A stretch of DNA of 64,000 nucleotides from Microcella alkalica (GTDB taxonomy: Bacteria > Actinomycetota > Actinomycetes > Actinomycetales > Microbacteriaceae), in the NCBI RefSeq assembly GCF_014595885.1, contig NZ_JABUKC010000002.1, positions 1-64,000 on the forward strand. Direction: 5' to 3'. Below, piece after piece: positions 5,408-15,547 of the stretch. Below the pieces are notes generated by a model. That model did no database searches, was not told the origin of the DNA, and saw only the letters and a list, made by a program, of their open reading frames with translations. The position numbers and the translations under genes were made by a program. Position 1 is the stretch's first letter. Each line of letters opens with the position of its first letter.

Positions 5408-8100
5408 CCATCCGCTCCTCTCGAGCCAGCACTGCTCTCCGGGCCATGGTGCGCGGGCGCCTGCGCGTGGTCAAGCACAACGCGCACCGTCGACAGCAGG
5501 AGCTCGGTCGTGTAGGGCTTCGGGAGGAAGGCCGCGACGCCCATCCCCGCGCTGCGCTCGGCGCCGCCCTCCGATGTCAGACCGCTCGCCGCGATGACGG
5601 GCAGGTGCGGGTATCGCTGCTCGAGCTCGGCGGTCGTCGCGGCGCCGTCCATGACCGGCATCATCATGTCGGTCAGCACCAGGTCGAGGCGACCGCCCAG
5701 GTCGTCGATGATCGTCAGAGCCTCACGCCCGTGACCGGCCGTGAGGACCCGGTAGCCATGCTCCTCGAGGGTCCGAGCCGCGATCGTGCGGATCGGTTGA
5801 TCGTCGTCGACGACGAGCACGAGCTCGCCGCGACCGCGCGAGATCGGTCGTGCGGAGGGGGTCGCCCGTGTCGGCGAGCGATCGGTGCGGGCGACGGCGG
5901 GCAGCAGCATCGAGAAACGGGTGCCGCGACCGAGCTCGCTATAGACGCGGAGAGCGCCGCCGTGGCTGCGCACGATCGCGAGCGAGCTCGCCAGGCCGAG
6001 TCCCGTGCCCTTCCCGACCGACTTCGTCGTGTAGAAGGGCTCGAAGATCTTCTCGACGACGTGAGCGGGCATCCCCACGCCGGAATCGACGACGTCGATG
6101 AGCAGGTACTCGCCGGGAGGAACCCGATACGACTCGGCCGAGAGTCTGTCGGCAAGATGGAGGAGAGAGGCGCTGAGGTCGAGTCTGCCCCCGCGTGGCA
6201 TGGCGTCACGGGCGTTCGTGACCAGGTTCGAGAGGACCTGGAGCAGCTGCGTGCTGTCCCCGAGCACGTCGGGCAGCTCGTCCTCGACTTCGATCTCCAA
6301 CCGGATCTCGGCTGGCAGCATCTCGCCCGCGAAGCGACGGATCTCCTCGAGCAGCTGTTCGACGGCGACCCGTTCGCGTCTGCCGTCGACTCCGCGGGCG
6401 AACGAGAGCACCTGTCGGATCATGTCGGCCCCTCGATGCGCGGCGGCTTCCATGGTGTCCAGCAGCTCGCGTCGCGAGGGATCCTGCTCCGTCGATCGCA
6501 GCATCTGAGTGGACATGAGGATGGGCGTGAGCACGTTGTTGAGGTCGTGGGCGATCCCTCCAGCGAACGTCCCCAGGCTCTCCATCCGCGAGGCACGGGC
6601 TCGTAGATCCTCGTCGCGCCGCCACTCCGTCACGTCGGTGTCGACGGAGAGGATGGCGTCGGGGGAGCCGTCGTCCGCGCGCAGCAGCTGCCACCGGCAG
6701 TCCAGGACGAGCGACCGGCCGTCCTCGGTGCGATGGGGCACCTCCTCGGCGTAGTACCCCTCGCGAAGGGTGATCGCGTCGTAGTGCGCGAACGCGATGC
6801 CCAGCAGGTCCCCGATCTCCTGACCGATGGCCTCCTCCGCGGGAATCCCATAGATCGTCTCCGCCGCCCGGTTCCAGTGGCGCACCACCCCGTCCAGCCC
6901 CCGCACGATGATCGCGTCATTGACGGCGTCGATGAGCTCGGCCTGTTCAGCGATGCGTCTCTGCGCGATCGAGACCTTCTGCCGAGTCAGCTCGTCCTCG
7001 GTCACGTCGCGGAAGTAGAGGGCGAGCCCCGTGCGGGTCGGGTAGGCCGTCGCGTCGATCCAGCGCGCCGACGGGGCGTGGAACTGCCGCGTGGTCGTGC
7101 GGACGCGGTCGCGCACCGCGCGCTGGTAGGCGAGCTCGAGCTCGGTGTCGGCGAGCTGCGGGAACGCCTCCCAGAGGTTGTGCCCTTCGAACTCCGCGAA
7201 GGGGATGCCCGCCAGCAGCTCCGTGCGCCGGTTGGCGTACACGATGCGCCAGGCCTCGTCGACGAAGAGGAAGCCATCCTCGATGGAGTCGAGCGTCTCG
7301 TCCAGGCGCGCCCGCAGTTCCGCCTCGCGCTCGAAGCCCTCCACGGCGTCCGTGATGTCCCAGAGCGCCCCGTGGATCCCCGTGATCGCGCCCTGCCTGT
7401 CGCGCACCGCTTCGGCGACGACCCGGACGAACTGGCAAACGCCTTCCCCGTTCCGGATCTGCGACTGGAACGCGATCGGCGTGCCGTGCTCGAAGCACTG
7501 CTCGATGGCGCTCACGACCTCCTCGCGGTTCAGCGGCGCGAACAGCTCGAGCGTGTCGACCACATCCAGGGTCTGATCCTTGTCCAGGCTGAGCACGGCC
7601 CTGGCCTGCGACGAGAGGCGGACGGACTCCGTCGCGCGATCGATCGAGAAACCCCCGAAGGATGCGAGGTCGCCGGCGATGCGGAGGAGGCTGTCGGCTT
7701 CGGCGTACTCCCGCTCGCGCTCCTCCATCTGGTCGATCGAGAACGCCGTCATGAGCACCGCGGTGACGTCTCCGTCGTCGAGGACGGGGGTGTAGGTGAC
7801 CGAAGCGCGTCGAGGGATGGCGTCGGCGCGGGCGCTCGTCCGGAAGCGGCGCACGGCGCCCTGTGCCGCAGCGGCGAATTGGTCGGCGATCATGGAGCGG
7901 TCCTCGGGGAGGGCCCACTGCAGGAAGTGGGAGCCCAGGAGACGCTCGCGGTCGATGCCGCTCTGCCGAACCATCGGCTCGCTGGCGCCGATCACGGTGC
8001 CGTCGGGAGCGATGAGGAGGACGGGATCCGGATAGGCGGCGCCGAGCGCCTCCACGGCCCGCGCGAGCTGCGCGAGCGGGAGCGATCCGGGAGCGCTCAC
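5404..8100 (-). CDS. Soluble PAS-domain hybrid sensor histidine kinase
   Basis: An 898-residue cytoplasmic hybrid kinase without membrane segments. About four PAS-like sensor domains (roughly 15-125, 150-250, 265-375, 385-495) precede a HisKA dimerisation domain with the phospho-acceptor His518 in GGIAHDLNN. The HATPase domain has the N box (NLVTN, 625-629), G1 (DSGVG, 672-676), an FYTTK segment and the GTGLGL G2 box. A C-terminal receiver (about 758-878) has Asp811 (LTDMMMP) and Lys861. The start is GTG 8100, overlapping the stop of the upstream receiver gene (GTGA). A hybrid kinase normally needs a phosphotransfer partner; the single receiver and the membrane DHp-like protein of the same operon are candidates. 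The PAS ligands are unknown. Confidence 0.92.
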   Translation of the reverse strand: MSAPGSLPLAQLARAVEALGAAYPDPVLLIAPDGTVIGASEPMVRQSGIDRERLLGSHFLQWALPEDRSMIADQFAAAAQGAVRRFRTSARADAIPRRASVTYTPVLDDGDVTAVLMTAFSIDQMEEREREYAEADSLLRIAGDLASFGGFSIDRATESVRLSSQARAVLSLDKDQTLDVVDTLELFAPLNREEVVSAIEQCFEHGTPIAFQSQIRNGEGVCQFVRVVAEAVRDRQGAITGIHGALWDITDAVEGFEREAELRARLDETLDSIEDGFLFVDEAWRIVYANRRTELLAGIPFAEFEGHNLWEAFPQLADTELELAYQRAVRDRVRTTTRQFHAPSARWIDATAYPTRTGLALYFRDVTEDELTRQKVSIAQRRIAEQAELIDAVNDAIIVRGLDGVVRHWNRAAETIYGIPAEEAIGQEIGDLLGIAFAHYDAITLREGYYAEEVPHRTEDGRSLVLDCRWQLLRADDGSPDAILSVDTDVTEWRRDEDLRARASRMESLGTFAGGIAHDLNNVLTPILMSTQMLRSTEQDPSRRELLDTMEAAAHRGADMIRQVLSFARGVDGRRERVAVEQLLEEIRRFAGEMLPAEIRLEIEVEDELPDVLGDSTQLLQVLSNLVTNARDAMPRGGRLDLSASLLHLADRLSAESYRVPPGEYLLIDVVDSGVGMPAHVVEKIFEPFYTTKSVGKGTGLGLASSLAIVRSHGGALRVYSELGRGTRFSMLLPAVARTDRSPTRATPSARPISRGRGELVLVVDDDQPIRTIAARTLEEHGYRVLTAGHGREALTIIDDLGGRLDLVLTDMMMPVMDGAATTAELEQRYPHLPVIAASGLTSEGGAERSAGMGVAAFLPKPYTTELLLSTVRVVLDHAQAPAHHGPESSAGSRGADG

Positions 8101-8480
8101 GCCACCGACCCGCTCCCGCTCGGTGCGAGCAGACTCGAGACAAGCTCCTCGAACTTCGCCAGGTCCACCGGCTTGCGGGCGAACGCGTCCGCTTCCTCGC
8201 GGCCGCGCGGCGCCTCTTCGCCGCTCACCAGGAGCACTTTGGGAGCGGGGTCACGGCCCCGGAGGAGCGCGATGGTCGAGAGCACGTCCGCACCGGGCAT
8301 GTTGACGTCCAGCACGGCCACAGCGATGGCCAGCCACGCGTCCAGTCCGGCGATCTCGTCGGCGCTCCTCGCCTCGACGACGTCCGCGCCCATGCCCTGC
8401 AGCGCCATGCGCACCACCGTGCGCACCAGCGGGTCGTCGTCGGCGACCAGGACGATCGGACGGGCTGCGGGGTCAGCCAT
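8097..8480 (-). CDS. Single-domain response regulator (receiver only)
   Basis: A 127-residue CheY-like protein with only a receiver domain: the acidic triad DDD at 14-16, phospho-acceptor Asp58 (VLDVNMPG) and conserved Lys103 (RKPVD). There is no output domain. It starts at ATG 8480, ten bases after the stop of the membrane protein gene, and its stop overlaps the GTG start of the hybrid kinase, so it lies in the middle of a four-gene operon. In such a setting it likely shuttles phosphate between kinase domains or acts through protein contacts. Confidence 0.88.
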   Translation of the reverse strand: MADPAARPIVLVADDDPLVRTVVRMALQGMGADVVEARSADEIAGLDAWLAIAVAVLDVNMPGADVLSTIALLRGRDPAPKVLLVSGEEAPRGREEADAFARKPVDLAKFEELVSSLLAPSGSGSVA

Positions 8481-8490
8481 GCGACCGAGT

Positions 8491-9888
8491 CTAGGCCGGG
8501 GTGCCGGAGTACGCGGCCCCTCCGTTCGGGGGGAACCCTCGAGCGATGGTCGCGAGATCGTGGGAGGCGGCGCCGAGATGTTCGAGCACCTGGTCGGCGA
8601 CGTCAGCGAGGGTCTCCTGATCGCTGTCGGCGTGGAAGTTGAAGGCCATGACGCACGCGGCGATCCTGCCCTGCACGGGCCCGTGGAGGAGGTCGGTGAG
8701 TCGACGGCGCTCTCGTTCGATCGACGCGCGACGAGCAGCGTCCCATCGCTCGACGTCCGCGCGCGCCACGCGCAGCGTCGACTCGTCGTGCTCGTTGGCG
8801 CGAGCGAGTAGCAGGGCGGCGACCACGACCACGATGGAGAGCAGCAGGCCCGAGCTGACGACCGGGAGCAGGACGACTCCGTGTGCGGCGACCGGGTCGA
8901 TCCCCGCACCGAGCAGCACGATCGCGCAGAGCGCGACCGCCGCGCCGCCCGCCGCCAGGGTCACGGACGAGGCGGCGGCCGCGCGACCCCGGCGCATCGT
9001 CCGGCCCGCATGGAGGACCGCCCCGAACACTGCTCCCGCCGAGGAGGCGGCGACGATGATCTCGAGCGCTGCCGCCCCTCCGTAGATCCGCCAGGCATCC
9101 AGCAGCGTGAGGGCGAGCGTCAGAAGCACGACGAGCCCCGCCTTCGCCCAGGGCCGACCGAAGGGGATGTCGAAGATCTCCAGCAGCGTCACCCGGTTCC
9201 TCACCGACGGCAGCGCCGACTCCCCGCCACCGGCGGTGTCGATCACTCTCAGCAGCTCGTCGTGCAGCCGAGCGAGGCTCGCGCTGACCTCCTCGAACGA
9301 CCGACGATCGAGCTCCCCACGGAGGGAGCCGAGCCGGGTCCGCAGGTCGTCGAGAACGGGCAGCACGCTCGCGCCCAGTGCCTCCGCCAGGCGGGTGCTC
9401 GTCGTCGCCTCCGCCTCCTCGAATCGCGCGACGCTCGCCGTGAGCTGGCTTCGCGCGCTCTCGAGCTCGGTGAGGAGGTCGCGTCGGCGCTCGAACTGCG
9501 CGAGACCGTAGACGACGAGCGGTGCCCACGTGAGCATGAGGAGCAACCAGGACGCGATCCGGAAGGCGGCATCGCCGGGGACCCCCGCCACGGACTCGGC
9601 GATGCCAGCGCCGATGAGCCCTCGCGCCACGCAGGCCGTCGACCACAGGAGCAGGAACACGGTGACGGGCAGCAGCGGCCACCGCCGCCGGAGGAGGGTG
9701 CCTCCGACGACCACGATGAGTCCGACGGCGAAGTGCTGCAGGAGCGCGGAGACGAGCGGCCACCACCATGCCGGGTACTCGGTCGTCGACTCGCGCACCG
9801 CGATGATGAGGATGCTCGGCGGCAGGAAGGCGAGCCACAACCCCCAGTGCGTCGCCCAGCGACCTCCGAGTGCCTCGTTCAGCGTCAT
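8491..9888 (-). CDS. Membrane protein with histidine-kinase DHp-like end but no ATPase domain
   Basis: A 465-residue protein with about four or five hydrophobic segments near the N terminus (roughly 15-145), a soluble coiled segment (145-245), a second set of membrane segments (about 255-375), and a C-terminal helix, ERERRRLTDLLHGPVQGR, resembling the dimerisation and phospho-acceptor helix of HisKA_3-type kinases. Only about 60 residues follow, and no N, G1 or G2 ATP-binding motifs are present, so it cannot be a complete kinase. ATG 9888 is preferred over the in-frame start at 9921 because of a GGAGAGG ribosome binding site. It may be a sensor or phosphotransfer partner of the soluble hybrid kinase, or a degenerate kinase. 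Confidence 0.75.
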   Translation of the reverse strand: MTLNEALGGRWATHWGLWLAFLPPSILIIAVRESTTEYPAWWWPLVSALLQHFAVGLIVVVGGTLLRRRWPLLPVTVFLLLWSTACVARGLIGAGIAESVAGVPGDAAFRIASWLLLMLTWAPLVVYGLAQFERRRDLLTELESARSQLTASVARFEEAEATTSTRLAEALGASVLPVLDDLRTRLGSLRGELDRRSFEEVSASLARLHDELLRVIDTAGGGESALPSVRNRVTLLEIFDIPFGRPWAKAGLVVLLTLALTLLDAWRIYGGAAALEIIVAASSAGAVFGAVLHAGRTMRRGRAAAASSVTLAAGGAAVALCAIVLLGAGIDPVAAHGVVLLPVVSSGLLLSIVVVVAALLLARANEHDESTLRVARADVERWDAARRASIERERRRLTDLLHGPVQGRIAACVMAFNFHADSDQETLADVADQVLEHLGAASHDLATIARGFPPNGGAAYSGTPA

Positions 9889-9945
9889 CCGGCCTCTCCG
9901 CCCCGCCGCGCAGGACCCCAACCCATGATCGCCCAGGACACGTCG

Positions 9946-9990
9946 AAGCGGCCGCCCCGGCTCAACCCGAATGAGCCGTGGCGGCCGCTT
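9946..9990. promoter_or_regulatory. 45-bp two-tier inverted repeat upstream of membrane sensor gene
   Basis: Outer arms AAGCGGCCGCC and GGCGGCCGCTT (11 bp, perfect) enclose inner arms GGCTCA and TGAGCC (6 bp), separated by a 2-base internal mismatch. The inner loop is ACCCGAA. It begins 58 bases upstream of ATG 9888 of the minus-strand operon. It could be an operator, a stable leader hairpin or a terminator. Confidence 0.5.
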
Positions 9991-10136
9991 GCTCCGCAGT
10001 GCTCCAGCCCGACCCGAACGGGCGAGGTCACCGCCGCCGGTCTGCGCCCCCCGGGGGTCCCCCGACCCCGTTCGCTTTCCGTGCCACCATTGTGCGGCGG
10101 GGGCGAGACCCCCGCAAACGTCATCGATCGCGCTCT

Positions 10137-10151
10137 GTTCGCATTGCGAAC
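10137..10151. promoter_or_regulatory. GTTCGC-ATT-GCGAAC palindrome
   Basis: A perfect inverted repeat with 6-base arms about 68 bases upstream of the lipoprotein gene that precedes ettA. GTTCGC/GCGAAC half-sites are known in ClgR-type boxes of actinobacteria, but spacing there is longer, so assignment to ClgR is only a suggestion. Confidence 0.4.
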
Positions 10152-10218
10152 GAGAGTCATGTAAGCCCCATGTGGCCCCGTCATCGAGCGCTCCGGGGCA
10201 TCGGGAGGGAGAGGTGGG

Positions 10219-10704
10219 ATGCGGCGCAACCTCGGTAGGGCATCCGCGGCCATGGGGGTCGTCCTCGCGATCGCGGCGCTCGCCGCGGGGTGCGCGCCGT
10301 CGCCCGACCCCGATCCGGCGCCGACGCCGACGTCGACCTCGAGCGCCTCGGCCGCACCGAGCGCGTCGCCCGAACCCGCGCCGACCTTCGCCCCGGAGGG
10401 CGCCGCGGAGGAGAACCTCCCGATCGTGAAGGCGGCGCTGCAGCCGCTCGTCGCGGCCGGCGGCATCCCGGCCGGTCGCTCGGTGGTCGACGCGCTCACC
10501 GCGGCGGGCATCCCGCTCAGCGCCGTGCAGGTGACCGCCGATCAGACGGCGATCGGGCTGCCGGTCGACTCGCTGCTGTTCTCGGTGCTCGTCGGGCAGG
10601 AGTGCGTGCTCGGCCAGTTCGACGGCGACGGCTTCACGACGACGACGGCGCCTGTGCTCTCCACGGGGGCGTGCCTGGTGGGGGCGACCGCTTCAATAGA
10701 CTGA
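10219..10704 (+). CDS. Small lipoprotein (DUF6993-like)
   Basis: A 161-residue predicted lipoprotein. A short basic N terminus and hydrophobic stretch end in a lipobox, LAAGC (Cys25). A Pro/Ser/Thr-rich linker follows (about 27-60), then a compact globular domain (about 65-155) with two cysteines (QECVLG and TGACLVG) that could form a disulfide outside the cell. It resembles what I recall as DUF6993, found next to ettA in Microbacteriaceae. It ends four bases before the ettA start, so the two are probably co-transcribed. Function unknown. Confidence 0.75.
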   Translation: MRRNLGRASAAMGVVLAIAALAAGCAPSPDPDPAPTPTSTSSASAAPSASPEPAPTFAPEGAAEENLPIVKAALQPLVAAGGIPAGRSVVDALTAAGIPLSAVQVTADQTAIGLPVDSLLFSVLVGQECVLGQFDGDGFTTTTAPVLSTGACLVGATASID

Positions 10705-10708
10705 GGCA

Positions 10709-12391
<1,683 letters not shown>

Positions 12392-12408
12392 GCGCGACCC
12401 GGGGCGAA

Positions 12409-12424
12409 CGGCCCGCACGGGCCG
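12409..12424. terminator. Short hairpin after ettA
   Basis: CGGCCCG-CA-CGGGCCG is a perfect inverted repeat 18 bases after the ettA stop and just before the next gene. The 2-base turn means the outer five pairs would form. It could act as a partial terminator. Confidence 0.35.
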
Positions 12425-12439
12425 AGAACGGAGCGACTC

Positions 12440-13750
12440 GTGAACGGAATGCGCTACCGGATCCGGCGAGTCCTCGACTCGTTCTGGTTCGTCCCGGGCA
12501 TCGGGCTGCTCCTCGCGCTGCTCGTCGCGGAGGCGCTCGTGGCCCTCGAGCCGGCTCTGCCGAGCGCGATCGGTGACGTCATCCCGGCGGTGGGGCCCGA
12601 CGGCAGCCGGGGCCTCCTGAGCGCGATCGCGACGTCGATGCTCGCGGCGGCCGCGACGACGTTCTCGATCACGATCGCGGTGCTCACGCTCACGTCGTCG
12701 GCCTACGGGCCGCGCCTCGTGCGCAGTCTCATGGCCGATCGCGGCAACCAGGTCGTGCTCGCCCTGCTCGTCTCGACCTCGCTCTTCGCGATGCTCGTCG
12801 TGCGGCACGTCCGGGCGGGCGATGACTCGGAGTTCGTGCCGCACCTCGCGGTCAACATCGCGATCGTGCTCGCCGTCGTCTCGATCGTCGCGCTCGTGTA
12901 CTTCATCCATCACATCAGCGCGAGCATCCAGATCTCGCGCCTCGCGACGGGGGTGCGCGACCAGCTCGTCACCCTCCTCGACGACCTCTACCCCGAGCAG
13001 ACCTCGACGCGGCGGGCCCTCGCGTCCCGGTGGGCGGCGATCGACGAGGGCAGGGATGTCCGTGCCAGCACGAGCGGCTACGTTGCGAGCATCGACCATA
13101 GGCACCTCGTCGCGGCGGCGGCCCGCGCCGGCGCGCGCGTCGAGCTGCTGGTCCGGCCGGGCACGCTCGTGTGCGCGGAGGATCCGATCGCGCGGGTGTC
13201 GTCCGAGCCCGCGCCGTCGACCCGACCGGAGGCCGCCGCGAGACTGGACGCGGCGGTGGTCGCGGCGGTCTCGATCGACGACGAGCGGACTCCCGTGCAG
13301 GACGCCGAGCACCTGGTCCGCCAGCTCGTCGACGTCGCGGCCCGGGCGCTCAGCCCGGGCGTGAACGACCCGATCACGGCCGTCACCGCGATCGACGCCC
13401 TAACGATCGCGATGGCGAGCGCGGCCGGGCGCCCCGACCCGCGCGGGGTCCTCCTCGACGACGCGGATGCCCCGCGCGTGCTCGTCGCGCCGCGGGAGCT
13501 CTCCGCGCTCGCGGTGGATGCCGTGGACCTCATCCGCCAGTACGTCGCGGATCAGCCGCTCGTCGCGCACCGCCTGCTGGATCTGCTCGAGCGGCTCATC
13601 GCGCGAGAGGAGGCGTCCGATCGTTCAGCCGCCTACCGCGGCGCGGTCGACCGCGTCGTGCGATCCGCGATCGGGCCCGGCACGCTTCCGGAGGACGCCG
13701 CCGCGCTCGAGCGCCGCCGCGCCGACATCGTGCAGTCAGGAGCCGCATGA
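12440..13750 (+). CDS. DUF2254 family membrane protein
   Basis: A 436-residue predicted membrane protein of the DUF2254 family, with unknown function. Hydrophobic segments fall near residues 15-35, 58-85, 105-125 and 135-160 and include the conserved ITIAVLTLTSSAYGPRLVR region. A large cytoplasmic or peripheral C-terminal part (about 170-436) contains the conserved SPGVNDPITA motif. It starts at GTG 12440, 48 bases after ettA. Its stop overlaps the start of the thioesterase gene (ATGA). No regulatory clue is visible. Confidence 0.8.
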   Translation: MNGMRYRIRRVLDSFWFVPGIGLLLALLVAEALVALEPALPSAIGDVIPAVGPDGSRGLLSAIATSMLAAAATTFSITIAVLTLTSSAYGPRLVRSLMADRGNQVVLALLVSTSLFAMLVVRHVRAGDDSEFVPHLAVNIAIVLAVVSIVALVYFIHHISASIQISRLATGVRDQLVTLLDDLYPEQTSTRRALASRWAAIDEGRDVRASTSGYVASIDHRHLVAAAARAGARVELLVRPGTLVCAEDPIARVSSEPAPSTRPEAAARLDAAVVAAVSIDDERTPVQDAEHLVRQLVDVAARALSPGVNDPITAVTAIDALTIAMASAAGRPDPRGVLLDDADAPRVLVAPRELSALAVDAVDLIRQYVADQPLVAHRLLDLLERLIAREEASDRSAAYRGAVDRVVRSAIGPGTLPEDAAALERRRADIVQSGAA

Positions 13751-14211
13751 CCCGCATCCACGTCCCCATCGCGCTGCGCTGGAGCGATCTCGACGCCTAC
13801 GGGCACGTCAACAACGCGCGGATGCTCACGCTCCTCGAGGAGGCGCGCATCGAGGTCTTCTGGCGCGGGCGCGGCGCGTCGGCGAGCCCGCTGCCCGAGC
13901 TGCACATCGACGAGGGGTCGCAGAGCCTCATCGCCCGGCAGGAGGTCGAGTACCTCGCGCAGATCCCTCACCTGCGCGACCCGCTCGACGTGCAGCTCTG
14001 GATCGGCGCGCTCGGCGGGGCGAGCCTCGACGTCTGCTACGAGGTCTGCTCGCCGGTCGGCGTCGAGCCGCGCACCGTGTTCGCCCGCGCGATGTCGACG
14101 CTCGTCCTCGTCGATCAGGAGACCGGGAGGCCGCGGCGCATCAGCGAGCGCGAGCGCGCCCTGTGGGGTCCGTACATCGAGGAGCCCGTGGCCTTCCGTC
14201 GCCGGAGCTGA
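13747..14211 (+). CDS. Acyl-CoA thioesterase, 4HBT hotdog family
   Basis: A 154-residue hotdog-fold thioesterase of the 4-hydroxybenzoyl-CoA/YbgC type. The catalytic-region signature RWSDLDAYGHVNNARM lies at residues 11-26 with the typical Asp and His-Val-Asn-Asn. Length is normal for the family. ATG 13747 overlaps the stop of the DUF2254 gene. Similar genes are common beside ettA in Microbacteriaceae, as I recall, and probably hydrolyse medium or short acyl-CoA thioesters. The substrate cannot be read from sequence. Confidence 0.85.
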   Translation: MTRIHVPIALRWSDLDAYGHVNNARMLTLLEEARIEVFWRGRGASASPLPELHIDEGSQSLIARQEVEYLAQIPHLRDPLDVQLWIGALGGASLDVCYEVCSPVGVEPRTVFARAMSTLVLVDQETGRPRRISERERALWGPYIEEPVAFRRRS

Positions 14212-14268
14212 CGCGGCTGCGGTTGCCGTCGTCGCGGCTGGCGTCGAATCGGCGGATGCTCCGCGCGG

Positions 14269-14817
14269 CTAGGTCGCCGGCGCGAGGACCCACAGCACCT
14301 CGCACCCCTCCTCGGCGGAGGCGTTGTGCCAGGTGTGCGGGTCGCGGCCGCGGAAGGTCATCGAGTCGCCCGCGGCGAGCTCGTGCTCGTCGTCGCCGAG
14401 GATGATCGTGAGGCGCCCGCGCAGCACGTAGACGAACTCGACGTCGCAGTCGAGGCTGTAGAGGTCGTCTCCGGCGGTGCCGCCGGGGTCGATGATCGAG
14501 CGGATGACCTCGACGTCGGTCTGCGTGCCCGGCGTGAGCAGAAACTCCTCCGCTCCCTCGCCGCCGAAGTTGATGGGCGCGCCCTCGCCGGCACGCACGA
14601 TCTGCGACGGCGGCGGCTCGAACAGCTCGCCGACCTTGAGGCCGACGGCCTCGCAGATCGCGACGAGGGAGGCGACGGAGGGTGAGACCTGGTCGCGCTC
14701 GAGCTTGCTGACGAACCCCTGGCTGATGCCCGCGGCGGCGCCCACGGCTTCGAGCGTGAGCCCGCGCGCGAGTCGCGCCGCTCGCAGTCGGGCGCCGATC
14801 CTCACGTCGCTGGCCAT
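14269..14817 (-). CDS. XRE-family regulator with C-terminal cupin
   Basis: A 182-residue regulator. The N-terminal Cro/CI-type helix-turn-helix (about 8-62) contains LTLEAVGAAAGISQGFVSKLERDQVSPS. A cupin sensor domain (about 100-180) contains FVYVLRGRLTIILGDDEHELAAGDSMTF and PHTWHN. I start at ATG 14817 rather than the in-frame start at 14859, since homology starts there. It lies 55 bases downstream of the cyclase-family hydrolase in the same direction and probably regulates that gene and the divergent permease-ureohydrolase operon. The cupin pocket likely senses a metabolite of the pathway. Confidence 0.85.
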   Translation of the reverse strand: MASDVRIGARLRAARLARGLTLEAVGAAAGISQGFVSKLERDQVSPSVASLVAICEAVGLKVGELFEPPPSQIVRAGEGAPINFGGEGAEEFLLTPGTQTDVEVIRSIIDPGGTAGDDLYSLDCDVEFVYVLRGRLTIILGDDEHELAAGDSMTFRGRDPHTWHNASAEEGCEVLWVLAPAT

Positions 14818-14871
14818 GCTCCTATCCTGACGCACGCCGCTGACACCCGGTGGCGTCATGGCCGCCCCGGC

Positions 14872-15537
14872 TCAGCCGTGCTCGATCGCGACCGCGCGCA
14901 CGGGGGCGCCGTCGGCCCCGATGAACCGCAGCGGCAGCACCGAGATGAGGGGATGCTCGGCGCGCACCTGGCCGAGGTTCGTCAGGTTCTCGATGATGAC
15001 GCCTCCGACCTCGGCGATGAGGTGGTGGCAGGGGAACCCCTCGCCGGGGTGCTCGTCGTCGGGCGTCTCGTCGAGGTTGATGGCGTCGATGCCGATGGTG
15101 CGGATGCCGCGCTCGAGCAGCAGCTCGCATGCCGCGCGGTCGAGGAACGGGTGCTCGAAGTAGGTCGGGGTGCCGTAGTGCTCGCTCCAGTCGGTGCGGA
15201 GGAGCACGATGCGGCCGGGCTCGAGCTTCTCGAGCACGGGGGCGTGGTGGTCGACCGTGATGCGGCCGCGCGCGGCGAGGCCCCGGGCATCCACGATCAC
15301 GCCCTCGCCGACGAAGCGCTCAAGGGGAAGCTCGTCGATGCGGGGCGTGGAGTCGTCGAAGTGGTACGGCGCGTCGACGTGCGTGCCGCTCTGCGAGCCC
15401 ATGCGCACTGACAGCAGGTTGAACCCGTCGGCGGCGATCGTCGCGTGCGGGGCGAAGGCGACGGTCGGGTCGCCGGGGTACACCTGGGTGCTCTCGGTGA
15501 CGGGCACGGAGAGGTCGACGACGCGCTCTATCCTCAT
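14872..15537 (-). CDS. Cyclase/kynurenine-formamidase-like metal hydrolase
   Basis: A 221-residue member of the Cyclase (PF04199) family, metal-dependent amide hydrolases that include kynurenine formamidase and isatin hydrolase. The signature SGTHVDAPYHF lies near residues 50-60, with a later GEGFPCHHLI segment. In many relatives the first position of the motif is His (HxGTH); here it is Ser. The start is ATG 15537. The gene is divergent from an NCS1 permease and followed by the XRE-cupin regulator, so it likely opens or deformylates an amide in the same catabolic route as the downstream ureohydrolase. The substrate is not determined. Confidence 0.82.
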   Translation of the reverse strand: MRIERVVDLSVPVTESTQVYPGDPTVAFAPHATIAADGFNLLSVRMGSQSGTHVDAPYHFDDSTPRIDELPLERFVGEGVIVDARGLAARGRITVDHHAPVLEKLEPGRIVLLRTDWSEHYGTPTYFEHPFLDRAACELLLERGIRTIGIDAINLDETPDDEHPGEGFPCHHLIAEVGGVIIENLTNLGQVRAEHPLISVLPLRFIGADGAPVRAVAIEHG

Positions 15538-15547
15538 GGTCAAGAAC

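Larger units (their letters stand above)
9889..10218. other. 330-bp divergent intergenic region
   Basis: No gene is visible. The region separates the minus-strand two-component operon from the plus-strand lipoprotein-ettA unit. It holds a large two-part hairpin (9946-9990), a small GC hairpin (10097-10115) and a 15-bp palindrome (10137-10151). Promoters for both directions should lie here, but I could not pick clear -35 and -10 hexamers. Confidence 0.6.

Noticed and set aside
8481-8909. Long N-terminal extension of the single-domain receiver
   Set aside because: The extra residues overlap the membrane protein gene in another frame and are Ser/Arg-rich; the receiver fold starts just after ATG 8480.
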